A DNA stretch of 64,000 nucleotides from positions 434,001 through 498,000 of the forward strand of contig CANMKB010000001.1 in the NCBI GenBank assembly GCA_947498415.1. Direction: 5' to 3'. This document shows positions 18,678-27,732 of this stretch, piece by piece. Below the pieces are notes generated by a model, which worked only from the letters and a program-made list of their open reading frames with translations, had not been told where the DNA came from and did not search any database. Every line of letters starts with the position of its first letter. Position 1 is the first letter of the stretch. The position numbers and the translations under genes were made by a program. The stretch comes from an uncultured Paracoccaceae bacterium (GTDB lineage: Bacteria; Pseudomonadota; Alphaproteobacteria; Rhodobacterales; Rhodobacteraceae).

Positions 18678-19907
18678 TTGGCCAATATCGATTCAATCTC
18701 TCCTTTGGCACCGGAGGGTTTTCCAACCCTTCCGGCCATCCAAGGTGTCGAATTTTCAGCCGTTGCAGCGGGTGTAAAGTACCAAGGCCGTAAGGACGTT
18801 ACATTGATCCGATTGGCCGAGGGCAGCAGCGTTGCTGGCACCTTCACACGATCTGCGACGCGATCTGCCAACGTCTTGGATTGCCAGAAAAAGATTGGAT
18901 TGGACAGCGACGAAGGAGCGGCCTTTATCATCAACTCCGGAAACTCAAACGCCTTTACCGGCCGCGCGGGCGAAGGGTCTGTCACTGCGATTTCGGAGTC
19001 GGTCGCTCAGGCCACCGGCCTGCCCGCAAATCGTGTTTTCACGTCTTCTACAGGCGTCATCGGTGAACGGCTTCCTCATGACCGCATCACTGCAAAAGTG
19101 AACGAGCTTGTCGAAGGGCTGGATCCCAACAACATCGAAGATGCGGCTAACGGCATAAGAACCACCGATACCTTTGCAAAAGGTGCGGGAAAAACCTTTG
19201 AGATAGACGGCAAACCCGTAAAAATCTCGGGGATCGCCAAAGGCTCTGGCATGATCGCACCAGACATGGCGACCATGCTGGTCTACATCTTCACTGATGC
19301 AAAAGTAGAACGTGCACTTCTGCAAGAGATCTTGTCTAGCCTCACCGATGTCACCTTCAATTGCATCACGGTTGATAGCGATACATCCACGTCAGATACG
19401 CTCTTGCTGGGCGCTACAGGTGCTTCGGGTGTAGAGGTAACTGATGCGGAAGGGTCGTTCACAGAGGCCCTGCATGAGGTCATGCAAGAGCTTTCACATC
19501 TCGTTGTGAAAGATGGCGAAGGCGCGACAAAGTTCATTGAGATTCAAGTCACTGGCGCAAAGACAGACGCAGATGCCCACACGCATGGCATGGCAATCGC
19601 AAACTCACCATTGGTGAAGACTGCTGTTGCCGGAGAGGACCCAAATTGGGGCCGCGTTGTAATGGCCATTGGTAAATCTGGAGCTGCCGCAGATCGTGAT
19701 CTTTTGTCGATCCGTTTTGGCGATATCACCGTCGCTGAAAAAGGCTGGGTTTCTGAAGGCTATTCCGAAGACGCCGCAGCTGAGTACATGAAGCAGCAAG
19801 AGTTGGTGATTGGTGTAGATCTAGGCTTAGCTGATGGGAAGGCTACGGTTTGGACCTGCGATCTCACACATGGCTATATTTCCATTAACGCCGACTATCG
19901 TTCTTAA
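18678..19907 (+). CDS. argJ: Glutamate N-acetyltransferase/amino-acid acetyltransferase ArgJ
   Basis: 409 residues. Arginine biosynthesis: transfers the acetyl group from N-acetylornithine to glutamate, and in bifunctional forms also from acetyl-CoA. It self-cleaves; the expected site is Ala198/Thr199 in PDMATMLVY, with Thr199 becoming the nucleophile. Other signatures: SGNSNAFTG (about 87-95), FTSSTGVIGE, DSDTSTSDT, and EDPNWGRVVMAIGKSG. The start is an unusual TTG at 18678, one base after the PPIase stop, chosen because GGAG lies seven bases upstream. Together with argG at 50197 the window holds two arginine-pathway genes at separate loci. Confidence 0.97.
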   Translation: MANIDSISPLAPEGFPTLPAIQGVEFSAVAAGVKYQGRKDVTLIRLAEGSSVAGTFTRSATRSANVLDCQKKIGLDSDEGAAFIINSGNSNAFTGRAGEGSVTAISESVAQATGLPANRVFTSSTGVIGERLPHDRITAKVNELVEGLDPNNIEDAANGIRTTDTFAKGAGKTFEIDGKPVKISGIAKGSGMIAPDMATMLVYIFTDAKVERALLQEILSSLTDVTFNCITVDSDTSTSDTLLLGATGASGVEVTDAEGSFTEALHEVMQELSHLVVKDGEGATKFIEIQVTGAKTDADAHTHGMAIANSPLVKTAVAGEDPNWGRVVMAIGKSGAAADRDLLSIRFGDITVAEKGWVSEGYSEDAAAEYMKQQELVIGVDLGLADGKATVWTCDLTHGYISINADYRS

Positions 19908-19919
19908 GGGCAGATACTG

Positions 19920-20318
19920 ATGAAAACTGTACTCGTGTCAGCTGTGGCATTGATAGATCCCGATGGAAGAGTCCTATTGGCTCAACGCCCAGAGGGTAAG
20001 TCGCTCGCCGGTATGTGGGAGTTTCCGGGTGGCAAGATAGAAGCTGGCGAAACACCCGAAGCGGCCCTCATTCGAGAACTTGAGGAAGAACTAGGCATCA
20101 ATACCTGGAAAAGCTGTTTGGCCCCCCTGACTTTCGCGAGCCACAGCTATGAAAATTTTCACTTGCTAATGCCTTTGTTTGCATGCCGAAAGTGGGAGGG
20201 CACACCGCAAGGGAAAGAGGGACAGCAGCTGAAATGGGTCTTCCCGAAAGACTTTAAAGAATACCCTATGCCACCAGCAGATGTGCCACTCATCCCAATT
20301 CTCAGGGATTGGTTGTGA
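19920..20318 (+). CDS. mutT: MutT-type (8-oxo-dGTP) pyrophosphohydrolase
   Basis: 132 residues, the typical MutT length. It removes oxidised nucleoside triphosphates from the pool to prevent A:T to C:G transversions. The nudix box spans residues 38-60 (GKIEAGETPEAALIRELEEE region) with all catalytic Glu in place; MWEFPGGKIE precedes it and LLMPLFACRKWEG follows as in MutT. It starts 12 bases after argJ and closes the PPIase-argJ-mutT cluster. Confidence 0.92.
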   Translation: MKTVLVSAVALIDPDGRVLLAQRPEGKSLAGMWEFPGGKIEAGETPEAALIRELEEELGINTWKSCLAPLTFASHSYENFHLLMPLFACRKWEGTPQGKEGQQLKWVFPKDFKEYPMPPADVPLIPILRDWL

Positions 20319-20480
20319 ATTTACAAAATTAACGACAAATTAACTAATTTTTGCCTATCGCCACGCAATTTCCCTTGGCTTGCCTAGGAAATACCATATT
20401 CTCCGTCGCAAGCCGTGCACCTATCAGCACAGCTGAGAATTATTTCTAGCCAATCGTCAATCACGCTGGGGGTTATTGAC

Positions 20481-20603
20481 ATGCTAAAGACAATTATATT
20501 GGGCAGCTGCATCTCTGTGCAGGGCCACTTTGTAAAACGTTTGCCAGATGGTCGAATTTCTGTACGTGTAGGAAACCTTATCTACTCGGGCAAACCCGTT
20601 TAG
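20481..20603 (+). CDS. 40-residue small protein, unknown function
   Basis: ATG at 20481 encodes 40 residues: an N-terminal LKTIILGSC strand, a central SVQGHFVKRLPDGR turn, then SVRVGNLIYSGKPV. Net charge is basic, with one Cys and no membrane helix. I recall near-identical very short proteins annotated as hypothetical across Rhodobacteraceae, which supports its being real, but cannot check. The ribosome site is weak (GGGGGT about six bases upstream). A strong terminator follows 27 bases after the stop, consistent with a dedicated short transcript. A longer in-frame ATG at 20415 is less likely. The beta-strand/turn pattern could be a small nucleic-acid or protein binder; this is only a guess. 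Confidence 0.65.
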   Translation: MLKTIILGSCISVQGHFVKRLPDGRISVRVGNLIYSGKPV

Positions 20604-20630
20604 AACTCGGTACTGATCTGACAGCTTTCG

Positions 20631-20658
20631 AAACGCCACTCACTTCGGGTGGCGTTTT
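20631..20658 (+). terminator. Intrinsic terminator after the 40-residue gene
   Basis: Stem AAACGCCACTC (20631-20641) with GGGTGGCGTTT (20647-20657), one G-U pair, five-base ACTTC loop, then T. It ends the short transcript carrying the small gene. Confidence 0.75.
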
Positions 20659-20682
20659 GCTTTTGGGGCATATCAAAAAATG

Positions 20683-20712
20683 AAAGCCCGCTGATAAATA
20701 TCAGCGGGCTTT
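20683..20712 (-). terminator. Intrinsic terminator of the rimP-nusA-infB operon
   Basis: Perfect 14-pair stem (20683-20696 with 20699-20712) and a two-base loop. On the minus strand the hairpin is followed closely by a run of T (complement of 20675-20680). It lies 21 bases beyond the infB stop; it could also catch rightward transcription. Confidence 0.85.
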
Positions 20713-20733
20713 GAATTTCGAATGCAAGACGCA

Positions 20734-23238
20734 TTAGTCGAGGGTTCGTTGTACTTCTTCACGCTCAAAGATCTCAATCACGTCATTCGCGCGGATGTCG
20801 TCGTAATTTTCAAACGCCATACCACATTCCTGACCAGAGATAACTTCCGCCACTTCGTCTTTGAAACGCTTCAAAGTTTTCAGCGTGCCTTCGTGGATAA
20901 CCACGTTGTCGCGCAGCAAACGTACGCCTGCGGAACGTCGTGCAACACCTTCGGTAACCAAGCAACCAGCAACCTTGCCGACGTTGGACACCTTGAAGAC
21001 ATCTTTGATTGTCGCGTAACCGATAAAGTTCTCTTTGATTTCCGCTGAGAGCAGACCAGACGCCGCAGCTTTCACATCATCCACAAGGTCATAAATGACC
21101 GAGTAGTAGCGAATTTCGACGCCCTTTTGGTTCGCAGAGTTCCGCGCAGATGCGTTCGCACGAACGTTAAAGCCCATGATCGGCGCACCAGAAGCCTCAG
21201 CCAAACCAACATCGGTCTCTGTAATCGCACCAACACCAGAGTGGAGGACACGCACGCGAACTTCGTTGTTACCGATTTTTTCCATCGCTTGAACGATTGC
21301 TTCGGCAGAACCTTGAACGTCTGCTTTCACAAGGATTGGCAACTCAGAAACGTTTTCGTCTTCCTTCGCCTTTTGCATCAGCTGTTCCAGCGTCGTCGCT
21401 GCACCGGCTGCTGCACGTTTATCCTTAGCGGCTTTCTCACGGTATTCTGCAATCTCACGCGCCTGAGCGTCTGTTTCAGTCACGTTCAAAACGTCGCCAG
21501 CTTCTGGCGTACCGTTCAGTCCCAAGACTTCCACAGGTACAGATGGGCCTGCTTCTTCGACGCGCTCACCCTTATCGTTGATCAGCGCACGGACCTTACC
21601 GTACTGCTCACCCACAACAAAAATGTCACCCTGACGGAGCGTACCCTTCTGAACCAGAACGGTTGCAACTGGGCCGCGGCCAACGTCAAGCTGCGCTTCA
21701 ATCACTGCACCTTGTGCCGCGCGATCAGGGTTGGCTTTCAGTTCAAGAATTTCAGACTGCAACGCAATCGCTTCTAGCAATTCATCAAGACCCTGGCCCG
21801 TGATCGCAGACACTTCAACGTCTTGCACCTCACCAGACATGGCTTCCACAATGACTTCGTGTTGCAGCAGCTCTGCACGTACCTTCATCGGGTCCGCAGC
21901 AGGCTTGTCACACTTGTTGATTGCAACAATCATTGGAACTTGCGCCGCTTTGGCGTGGTTAATCGCTTCGATCGTCTGTGGCATCACAGAGTCATCCGCC
22001 GCAACAACCAGAACAACAATATCCGTCACCTGTGCACCACGAGACCGCATGGACGTAAACGCCGCGTGGCCCGGAGTATCAAGGAAGGACAGAGTTGTAC
22101 CGCTATTGGTAGTGACCTGATACGCACCGATGTGCTGTGTAATGCCGCCGGCTTCGCCAGATACAACTTTCGCGTCGCGAATTGCATCCAAAAGCGATGT
22201 TTTACCGTGGTCAACGTGGCCCATAATGGTGATGACCGGAGGACGATCTTTCAGATCACCTTCGTTTTCTTCAACATCAGAAATCACGTCTTCAACGTCG
22301 GAGTCAGATACGCGAACCACTTTGTGGCCGAATTCTTCGATGATCAGTTCCGCAGTATCCGCATCAAGCGTTTGGTTCTGCGTCACCATCATACCCATGT
22401 TCATCAGGGATTTAACAACGTCAGCCACCCGTTCGGCCATACGGTTCGCCAGTTCAGAAACAACGATTGCTTCTGGCAACTGAACGTCACGGATCACCTT
22501 TTCGCGCTCAACAGAGCCACCCATCGCTTTTTGACGCGCGCGCTCTTGCTTACGCTTCATCGCAGCCATGGACTTTTGACGGCCACCGGCACCACCGGTT
22601 GCCTGGCTCAATGTCAGTTTACCTGAACGACGCCCATCATCCTGGCCACGGCCACGGTTGTTGCGTTGCTCACGCTCCCGATCAGCTTTTCGCTGTGTTG
22701 GTGCAGGCGCTGGTTTGCCAGACAGATCACGACGCGGTTTGTTTTCTTCGGACTTCGGCGCAGCTTTCGCAGCAGCCGCTTTTGCGGCTTCGCGTTTCTG
22801 AGCTTCTTCAGCCTCAGCCTTTTTGCGCTCTTCAGCGATAGCCTTTTCTTTAGCACGCTGTTCAGCTTCGCGCTGCTCGCGTTCCTTGGCTTCCGCTTCG
22901 GCACGGCGGCGTGCGCGTTCTTCGTCGCGTGCTTTCTCTTCAGCAGCGCGACGTTCGGCATCCTCGGCTTCACGTGCCTTTGCGGCTTGCAGCGCCTTAA
23001 GGCGACGCGCCATTTCTGTATCAGAGATCCCAGCCGGACGCTTGGACGGATCACCACCCGGTCGACCGCCAGTGCCACCAGGTTTCGATGCGCCGGGTTT
23101 TGGAACCACAACGCGCTTGCGCTTGGTCTCTACCACGACGTTCTTGGTCCGGCCGTGGCTAAAGCTTTGCTTTACGTTGCCTGGACGAGCACCCGTCCCA
23201 CGTAGACCCAGAGTCTTTTTACCGTCGTTATCGCTCAT
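20734..23238 (-). CDS. infB: Translation initiation factor IF-2
   Basis: 834 residues. GTPase that brings fMet-tRNA to the 30S subunit and promotes subunit joining. The N-terminal half up to about residue 250 is a long Lys/Arg/Glu/Ala-rich, probably helical region, as in other proteobacterial IF-2. The G domain has [12 protein letters not shown] (G1), DTPGHAAF (G3) and NKCDKP (G4, where NKID is commoner), followed by domains II-IV. It overlaps the YlxR-family gene by 4 bases (ATGA) and ends the rimP-nusA-ylxR-infB operon before a strong terminator. Confidence 0.99.
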   Translation of the reverse strand: MSDNDGKKTLGLRGTGARPGNVKQSFSHGRTKNVVVETKRKRVVVPKPGASKPGGTGGRPGGDPSKRPAGISDTEMARRLKALQAAKAREAEDAERRAAEEKARDEERARRRAEAEAKEREQREAEQRAKEKAIAEERKKAEAEEAQKREAAKAAAAKAAPKSEENKPRRDLSGKPAPAPTQRKADREREQRNNRGRGQDDGRRSGKLTLSQATGGAGGRQKSMAAMKRKQERARQKAMGGSVEREKVIRDVQLPEAIVVSELANRMAERVADVVKSLMNMGMMVTQNQTLDADTAELIIEEFGHKVVRVSDSDVEDVISDVEENEGDLKDRPPVITIMGHVDHGKTSLLDAIRDAKVVSGEAGGITQHIGAYQVTTNSGTTLSFLDTPGHAAFTSMRSRGAQVTDIVVLVVAADDSVMPQTIEAINHAKAAQVPMIVAINKCDKPAADPMKVRAELLQHEVIVEAMSGEVQDVEVSAITGQGLDELLEAIALQSEILELKANPDRAAQGAVIEAQLDVGRGPVATVLVQKGTLRQGDIFVVGEQYGKVRALINDKGERVEEAGPSVPVEVLGLNGTPEAGDVLNVTETDAQAREIAEYREKAAKDKRAAAGAATTLEQLMQKAKEDENVSELPILVKADVQGSAEAIVQAMEKIGNNEVRVRVLHSGVGAITETDVGLAEASGAPIMGFNVRANASARNSANQKGVEIRYYSVIYDLVDDVKAAASGLLSAEIKENFIGYATIKDVFKVSNVGKVAGCLVTEGVARRSAGVRLLRDNVVIHEGTLKTLKRFKDEVAEVISGQECGMAFENYDDIRANDVIEIFEREEVQRTLD

Positions 23239-23867
23239 GTAGCTGTCTTACCCTTTCCGACGGCCCCTGCCGCCGTGATTTCGCGTACGCCCTTTAGTCG
23301 TTGGGCTTCCTCTACAACTCTTTTCGTGAGTCCACCAGACGCAAGCGCCCCATGTATCACAGTTTGTCGCCCAAAAGCCATTCCCAGCTCATTTTGAGAC
23401 AACCACCCAATGTAGCTGCCGTAATGAGGCGTGCTGAGTTTTGACTTGCCGCGTCCGGAACCGTCCGCGGCCTGAATAAGAACTTCGGCCACCTCTTTGG
23501 ATAGCCAATCTTTAACTTTCTCATATCCAGCGACGGCGTCGCCAGACTTGCGTGCTAGGCTAATCAAATCGACCACCCGGCGCACAAGTTGACGTTCAAC
23601 TTCTGCAACCAGTTCATCTGTGACTTTGACCTGCTGTTTAGCAGCTCGCGCAAACAATCCCTTGCTTGCAGCCGTTTCAATCGCCTTGCGATCAGCGGAA
23701 ACCCACATACCGCGACCGGGCAGCTTGCCCATCACATCTGGAAAGACCTGCGCATCTGGCCCTACAACAAAACGGATCAACCCAAACTTGGGTTGGATCT
23801 CGCCTGTCGCAATACACTTGCGCTCTGGGCCATCGGCCCGGTCTTTGGGTTGTCCACCACGCGCCAT
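23235..23867 (-). CDS. YlxR/L7Ae two-domain RNA-binding protein
   Basis: 210 residues. The N-terminal DUF448/YlxR domain (about 1-95) shows [24 protein letters not shown] and [13 protein letters not shown]; the C-terminal half resembles a ribosomal L7Ae-like fold ([23 protein letters not shown]). This fusion is standard in alphaproteobacteria between nusA and infB. It probably binds RNA and may modulate translation or processing. Start ATG 23867 is fixed by GGAG eight bases upstream; the frame runs further up with no ribosome site. The stop overlaps infB. Confidence 0.9.
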   Translation of the reverse strand: MARGGQPKDRADGPERKCIATGEIQPKFGLIRFVVGPDAQVFPDVMGKLPGRGMWVSADRKAIETAASKGLFARAAKQQVKVTDELVAEVERQLVRRVVDLISLARKSGDAVAGYEKVKDWLSKEVAEVLIQAADGSGRGKSKLSTPHYGSYIGWLSQNELGMAFGRQTVIHGALASGGLTKRVVEEAQRLKGVREITAAGAVGKGKTAT

Positions 23868-23889
23868 TTTATTACTCCGAAGCCCGAGA

Positions 23890-25515
23890 TCAGGCTCCCT
23901 CTTCTTCAGTTGCTTCGCCTTCGAGCCCTGCATCACCTTCGGACTGAGCAATCAGTTCCTCAGGATCAACCCAACCCAGAACAACACGTGCTGTCATGAT
24001 CATGTCTTGAGCCTCTTCCAGCGTCATGCCGAAAGGTTCCAGAACACCATCATCCTTAACGCGCTGCCCATCGACAGTGGTCCAACCACCTGCCAACTCC
24101 CAATCTGCACAGGTTGCAAAGTCTTCCAAAGATTTCACATCATCTTTTGCAAGCGCTTCCACCATTTGGGGTGTCAGGCCTTCGAATGCAATAAGGCTAT
24201 CTTCTGCGCCCAGCGCACGCGCTGCTTCGAGCGCTGCAGCAGCCGCCGCCTCGAGGTAGTCACGGGCGCGAGCCTGCAGTTCACCCGCGGTGCCTTCGTC
24301 AACACCGTCAATAACCAGCAGTTCGTCGATTTCGACGTATGCCACTTCTTCGAGGTTCGCAAAGCCTTCGGAAACCAGAAGCTGTGCAAAGAACTCATCG
24401 ATGTCCAGCGCGTCCACAAACAGTTTGGTGCGGGCTTCGAATTCTTTCTGACGGCGTGCAGATTCCTCTGCCTCGGTCATAATGTCGATGTCTAGGTTTG
24501 TCAGCTGGGATGCCAAACGAACGTTCTGACCACGACGGCCAATTGCTAAAGACAGCTGCTCTTCAGGAACAACAACTTCGATCTTGCCTGCTTCTTCGTC
24601 CAGAACAACCTTGGTCACTTCTGCTGGTTGCAGTGCGTTCACAAGGAAGGTTGGCTGATCTTCATTCCAAGGAATGATGTCGATCTTTTCACCCTGCAGT
24701 TCGTTCACAACGGCCTGCACACGAGAACCACGCATACCAACACATGCACCAACCGGATCGATCGAACCATCATGAGAAATCACGGCGATCTTTGCACGAG
24801 AGCCAGGATCACGCGCGACGGCTTTAATGTCGATAATGCCATCATAGATTTCTGGCACTTCCATCTTAAACAGCTCTGCCATGAATTCTGGTGCTGTACG
24901 GGACAGGAAGATTTGTGGACCACGCGTCTCGCGGCGTACATCTTTGATGTAAACGCGAATGCGGTCGTTCGGGCGATAGGATTCGCGGCCGATTTTTTCG
25001 TTGCGACGCAGGATCGCTTCGCCGCGACCAATATCAACAATCACATTGCCGTATTCTTCGCGCTTAACCACACCATTGATAATAGTGCCAGCCTTGTCTT
25101 TGAACTCTTCGAACTGACGATCGCGTTCTGCTTCGCGCACTTTCTGAAGAATAACCTGCTTTGCAGACTGTGCTGCAATACGGCCCAATTCGACCGGCGG
25201 AATTTCTTCGGAATAAGTGGCACCCACTTCAGGCGCTTCCATGTACTGCTTTGCTTGCTCAACAGTCATTTCAGCCTGGTAGTTTTCCAGCTCTTCATCT
25301 TCAACAACTGTGCGCACACGTGTGAACGTTGCTTTGCCAGTTTTGCGATCGATGAACACGCGAATGTCCATTTCAGCGCCGTAACGAGATTTCGCTGCAC
25401 GCGCCAGTGACTCTTCCATCGCTTCGACAACCAGACCAGGGTCGATCATCTTTTCGCGGGCCACGGCCTCGGCGGTTTGCAAAAGCTCCAGCTGGTTTGC
25501 AGAGGTAATTGCCAT
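23890..25515 (-). CDS. nusA: Transcription termination/antitermination factor NusA
   Basis: 541 residues. It binds RNA polymerase and nascent RNA, controlling pausing, termination and antitermination. The N-terminal polymerase-binding domain is followed by S1 (GTIINGVVKREEYGNVIVDIG, about 135-155), two KH domains (GACVGMRGSRV; LAIGRRGQNVRLAS), and two C-terminal acidic helix-hairpin-helix repeats, ending in an acidic tail. It starts directly after the rimP stop. As NusA acts on terminators, the hairpin in the operon leader (26109-26131) is a candidate autoregulatory site. Confidence 0.99.
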   Translation of the reverse strand: MAITSANQLELLQTAEAVAREKMIDPGLVVEAMEESLARAAKSRYGAEMDIRVFIDRKTGKATFTRVRTVVEDEELENYQAEMTVEQAKQYMEAPEVGATYSEEIPPVELGRIAAQSAKQVILQKVREAERDRQFEEFKDKAGTIINGVVKREEYGNVIVDIGRGEAILRRNEKIGRESYRPNDRIRVYIKDVRRETRGPQIFLSRTAPEFMAELFKMEVPEIYDGIIDIKAVARDPGSRAKIAVISHDGSIDPVGACVGMRGSRVQAVVNELQGEKIDIIPWNEDQPTFLVNALQPAEVTKVVLDEEAGKIEVVVPEEQLSLAIGRRGQNVRLASQLTNLDIDIMTEAEESARRQKEFEARTKLFVDALDIDEFFAQLLVSEGFANLEEVAYVEIDELLVIDGVDEGTAGELQARARDYLEAAAAAALEAARALGAEDSLIAFEGLTPQMVEALAKDDVKSLEDFATCADWELAGGWTTVDGQRVKDDGVLEPFGMTLEEAQDMIMTARVVLGWVDPEELIAQSEGDAGLEGEATEEEGA

Positions 25516-26091
25516 TTACTCAGTCTCCTCAGAACCGGACTCGGTTTCGATGTCGTCAAAATTGTCTTCGTTAAGGTTGCCTGCCGCTTTGCGCTGTTTC
25601 AGCATTTCCGCGATCAACTCATCCGTTAGGATTAGCTTGGCATCTGCGAGCCAATCAAAGTGCAGGCCAATGGTGCCCTGCTCTAGATTAACCAACACTT
25701 CTTCGCCTTCGACACCCGCAAGAATGCCACGAAAGCGTTTTTGACCGTCGATAAGCTCGGTTGTCTCAAGCTTTGCATCATAGCCTTCGAAGGTCTCGAA
25801 ATCCTTCAGGCGTGTCAGCGGACGGTCGATACCTGGGCTACCCACCTCAAGCACATAAGAATCGTTCAGTGGGTCTTCGACGTCGAGCGTTGCGCTGACA
25901 GCGTTGCTGATCTGCGCACATTCATCAACTTCGATACCACCTTCGGGGCGCTCTGCCATGATTTGCAGAGTGCTTGTTTTACCGCTTTGGAGCCGCAATC
26001 GCACAAGTTCGAACCCCATGTCTTCGATGACGGGGGCAACGATCTCGGCGAGACGGCTATCAATAGCAGATTTCGCAATCATGTTGCTCAT
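25516..26091 (-). CDS. rimP: Ribosome maturation factor RimP
   Basis: 191 residues. Needed for 30S subunit maturation. The N-domain ([17 protein letters not shown]) and the conserved [14 protein letters not shown] segment identify it; the C-domain is SH3-like with an acidic end. I placed the start at ATG 26091; a second ATG at 26082 is possible, and the frame continuing to 26235 crosses the terminator hairpin and is not credible. First gene of the rimP-nusA-ylxR-infB operon. Confidence 0.95.
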   Translation of the reverse strand: MSNMIAKSAIDSRLAEIVAPVIEDMGFELVRLRLQSGKTSTLQIMAERPEGGIEVDECAQISNAVSATLDVEDPLNDSYVLEVGSPGIDRPLTRLKDFETFEGYDAKLETTELIDGQKRFRGILAGVEGEEVLVNLEQGTIGLHFDWLADAKLILTDELIAEMLKQRKAAGNLNEDNFDDIETESGSEETE

Positions 26092-26108
26092 ATTGAGTGT
26101 CCAAACAC

Positions 26109-26131
26109 AAAAAAACGGGCCCGCGGCCCGT
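26109..26131 (-). promoter_or_regulatory. Terminator-like attenuator hairpin in the rimP leader
   Basis: On the minus strand, ACGGGCC pairs with GGCCCGT around a three-base loop (26131-26115) and is followed at once by a T run (26115-26109). It ends only 17 bases before the rimP ATG. A -10-like TATATA at 26228-26223 would place the start of a leader of about 130 bases upstream of it. Since no gene lies between, this is best explained as premature termination control of the operon. Confidence 0.65.
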
Positions 26132-26314
26132 CGATCTCTCTCGGTGGAGCACCTTGCCAGAGCCAAGCGCGCCGCTGTTGAAAAGGCGTATATGCCGTTT
26201 TTTATGAGTCTGCAAGTGGTGTTATATAAGCGCAAACCACGCTAGCAAATAAAGTCTCACATCGAGCCGCAATATAAAGACTTTGGTAAGACTTATGCAC
26301 CCAACATCCTGAGT

Positions 26315-27010
26315 ATGAGGCAACAGGTAAAAGATCCATTTCTGACGACTTACTTCAACCTGCGCACCGCGCTCGGTGGCATCGCACTGATGTTTCCTCT
26401 CGTATTGCTCGCCGGCGGTTTTATCACCGAGGGTCAGGTTCTTCCGTCGATCAGTGACTACTATTTTTCATCGATGCGAGATTTTGTTGTCGGCGCCCTT
26501 GTGGCCATCGGCATATTTTTCATGGGGTACAAAGGCGATGCCCCACTACATTCCGACCTGCGTGATGACATCACCGGATTGCTGGCGGGCGCTGCTGCCA
26601 TCGGATTGGCGCTATTTCCCAACAAACCCCACTCTAATGGAATAGAAACATTCTTTCACGCCATCATGGATGACCGGATCAGCGTGATCATTCACTTCCT
26701 GTCGTCCTTTGTATTCCTAACAACGCTCACAGTATTTTGCCTTCGAAAGTTCGCCAAAGACGCAGACACCCGACAAAGGCGGATCTACCAAATTTGCGGT
26801 TGGGCGATTATCGCTGCGGGCGTCTTAGCAACGTTTGCGTCTTTCGTTCGTGCCTTTGATTGGTTCGAGGCTCGACTGTGGGTCGAAGACTGGAACGTTA
26901 TTTTCTGGCTCGAGGCCGCCGGAATTTGGTCATTTTGCGCGTCTTGGCTTGTTAAGGGAAAGGCAGAACGCCAAATCGCCAAGCCAGAACGCTCTCTAGA
27001 GCTCGCCTAG
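26315..27010 (+). CDS. Integral membrane protein, unknown function
   Basis: 231 residues with about five or six hydrophobic helices: around residues 20-37, 57-73, 86-102, 122-141, 158-176 and 193-213. The stretch SISDYYFSSMRDFVVGALVAIG between the first two helices is a recognisable motif of an uncharacterised family (Tyr-rich loop then Arg-Asp at the helix start). No catalytic signature. Start ATG 26315. It is convergent with the CDGSH gene, overlapping by 4 bases. Divergent from rimP, sharing a roughly 220-base upstream region. Confidence 0.75.
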   Translation: MRQQVKDPFLTTYFNLRTALGGIALMFPLVLLAGGFITEGQVLPSISDYYFSSMRDFVVGALVAIGIFFMGYKGDAPLHSDLRDDITGLLAGAAAIGLALFPNKPHSNGIETFFHAIMDDRISVIIHFLSSFVFLTTLTVFCLRKFAKDADTRQRRIYQICGWAIIAAGVLATFASFVRAFDWFEARLWVEDWNVIFWLEAAGIWSFCASWLVKGKAERQIAKPERSLELA

Positions 27011-27627
27011 TCATCCTGCCATTTGGCATCGCGATGTGATCCATCGCAGTAAGGCTTGTTTCCAGACTTCCCACAGCGACAAAGCACATATTTGCGGTCA
27101 GACATATTCTCTCCTTTTGGTGGCACGGGGGATTGAACATCTAAGATCCAATAGGGACCATTCTTTTCTATGGTCACTTCAGCACCATCGCTAAGCAAAT
27201 GAGGTGGGTCTGTATCCGCAAGCGCCAGCGCACCAGAGGGACATGCCGCAATCACATCCCGAACATCTTCGACGGTTCCATTGTCGGGCTGCACCCAGGG
27301 TTTCATGGCAGGATTGAAAATGTGTTTCGCCAACTTTCCACATTGCGCAGCGTGGGAACACAACATCGGATTATAGGTGACCGAAACATCTGTTCCTTGA
27401 TAAGTGATCAGCCGGTCACGTCCAGCGGGTGTACCGCCTCGACTTTCAAAGCCCGCATCCTTGTGGCTGCCATCACAATACGGTTTGCTTTTTGAAGCGC
27501 CACATCGACACAACGCCATAACCGGCTTGCATTCAACTTCCGCTCCAGAGGAATCCCGCATCCGCGTGACGCCCTTGACCACCAAAGGCCCATTTTCACG
27601 CTCTTCGATCGTTGGTTTGTCAGACAT
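27007..27627 (-). CDS. Double CDGSH protein with central Fe-S domain
   Basis: 206 residues holding three probable Fe-S modules. CDGSH motif 1 has C40, C42, C51 and H55 (RCGASKSKPYCDGSH); CDGSH motif 2 has C183, C185, C194 and H198. Both match the 3Cys-1His ligand set of [2Fe-2S] mitoNEET-type proteins. Between them, C90, C96 and C129 (MLCSHAAQC; AACPSGAL) resemble the Fer4_19 domain, which usually accompanies CDGSH in bacteria. There is no signal peptide. Likely electron transfer or cluster handling; partner unknown. The start ATG is at 27627, after a GGAGAG-like site. Confidence 0.88.
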   Translation of the reverse strand: MSDKPTIEERENGPLVVKGVTRMRDSSGAEVECKPVMALCRCGASKSKPYCDGSHKDAGFESRGGTPAGRDRLITYQGTDVSVTYNPMLCSHAAQCGKLAKHIFNPAMKPWVQPDNGTVEDVRDVIAACPSGALALADTDPPHLLSDGAEVTIEKNGPYWILDVQSPVPPKGENMSDRKYVLCRCGKSGNKPYCDGSHRDAKWQDD

Positions 27628-27732
27628 TTGGCTCTCCTTTTGGGTGGCTTACTGCCAAAAGGGTACGAGCTATGGGTCGCGTTCCAAAGTTAAATTATGT
27701 GCACAGACGCGCAGATACGTCTCGGCGAATGA

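Noticed and set aside
21127..22626. Plus-strand open frames opposite infB
   Set aside because: They follow the codon pattern of infB on the other strand and have no family features.
23620..25410. Long open frames on the plus strand opposite nusA and ylxR (up to 291 codons)
   Set aside because: They are mirror frames of strongly coding genes; they lack ribosome sites and encode Cys/Phe/His-rich nonsense.
27630..27660. Hairpin CCTTTTGGGTGGC/GCCAAAAGG ahead of the CDGSH gene
   Set aside because: Needs a four-base bulge and contains the ribosome site; too weak to call a riboswitch without alignment.
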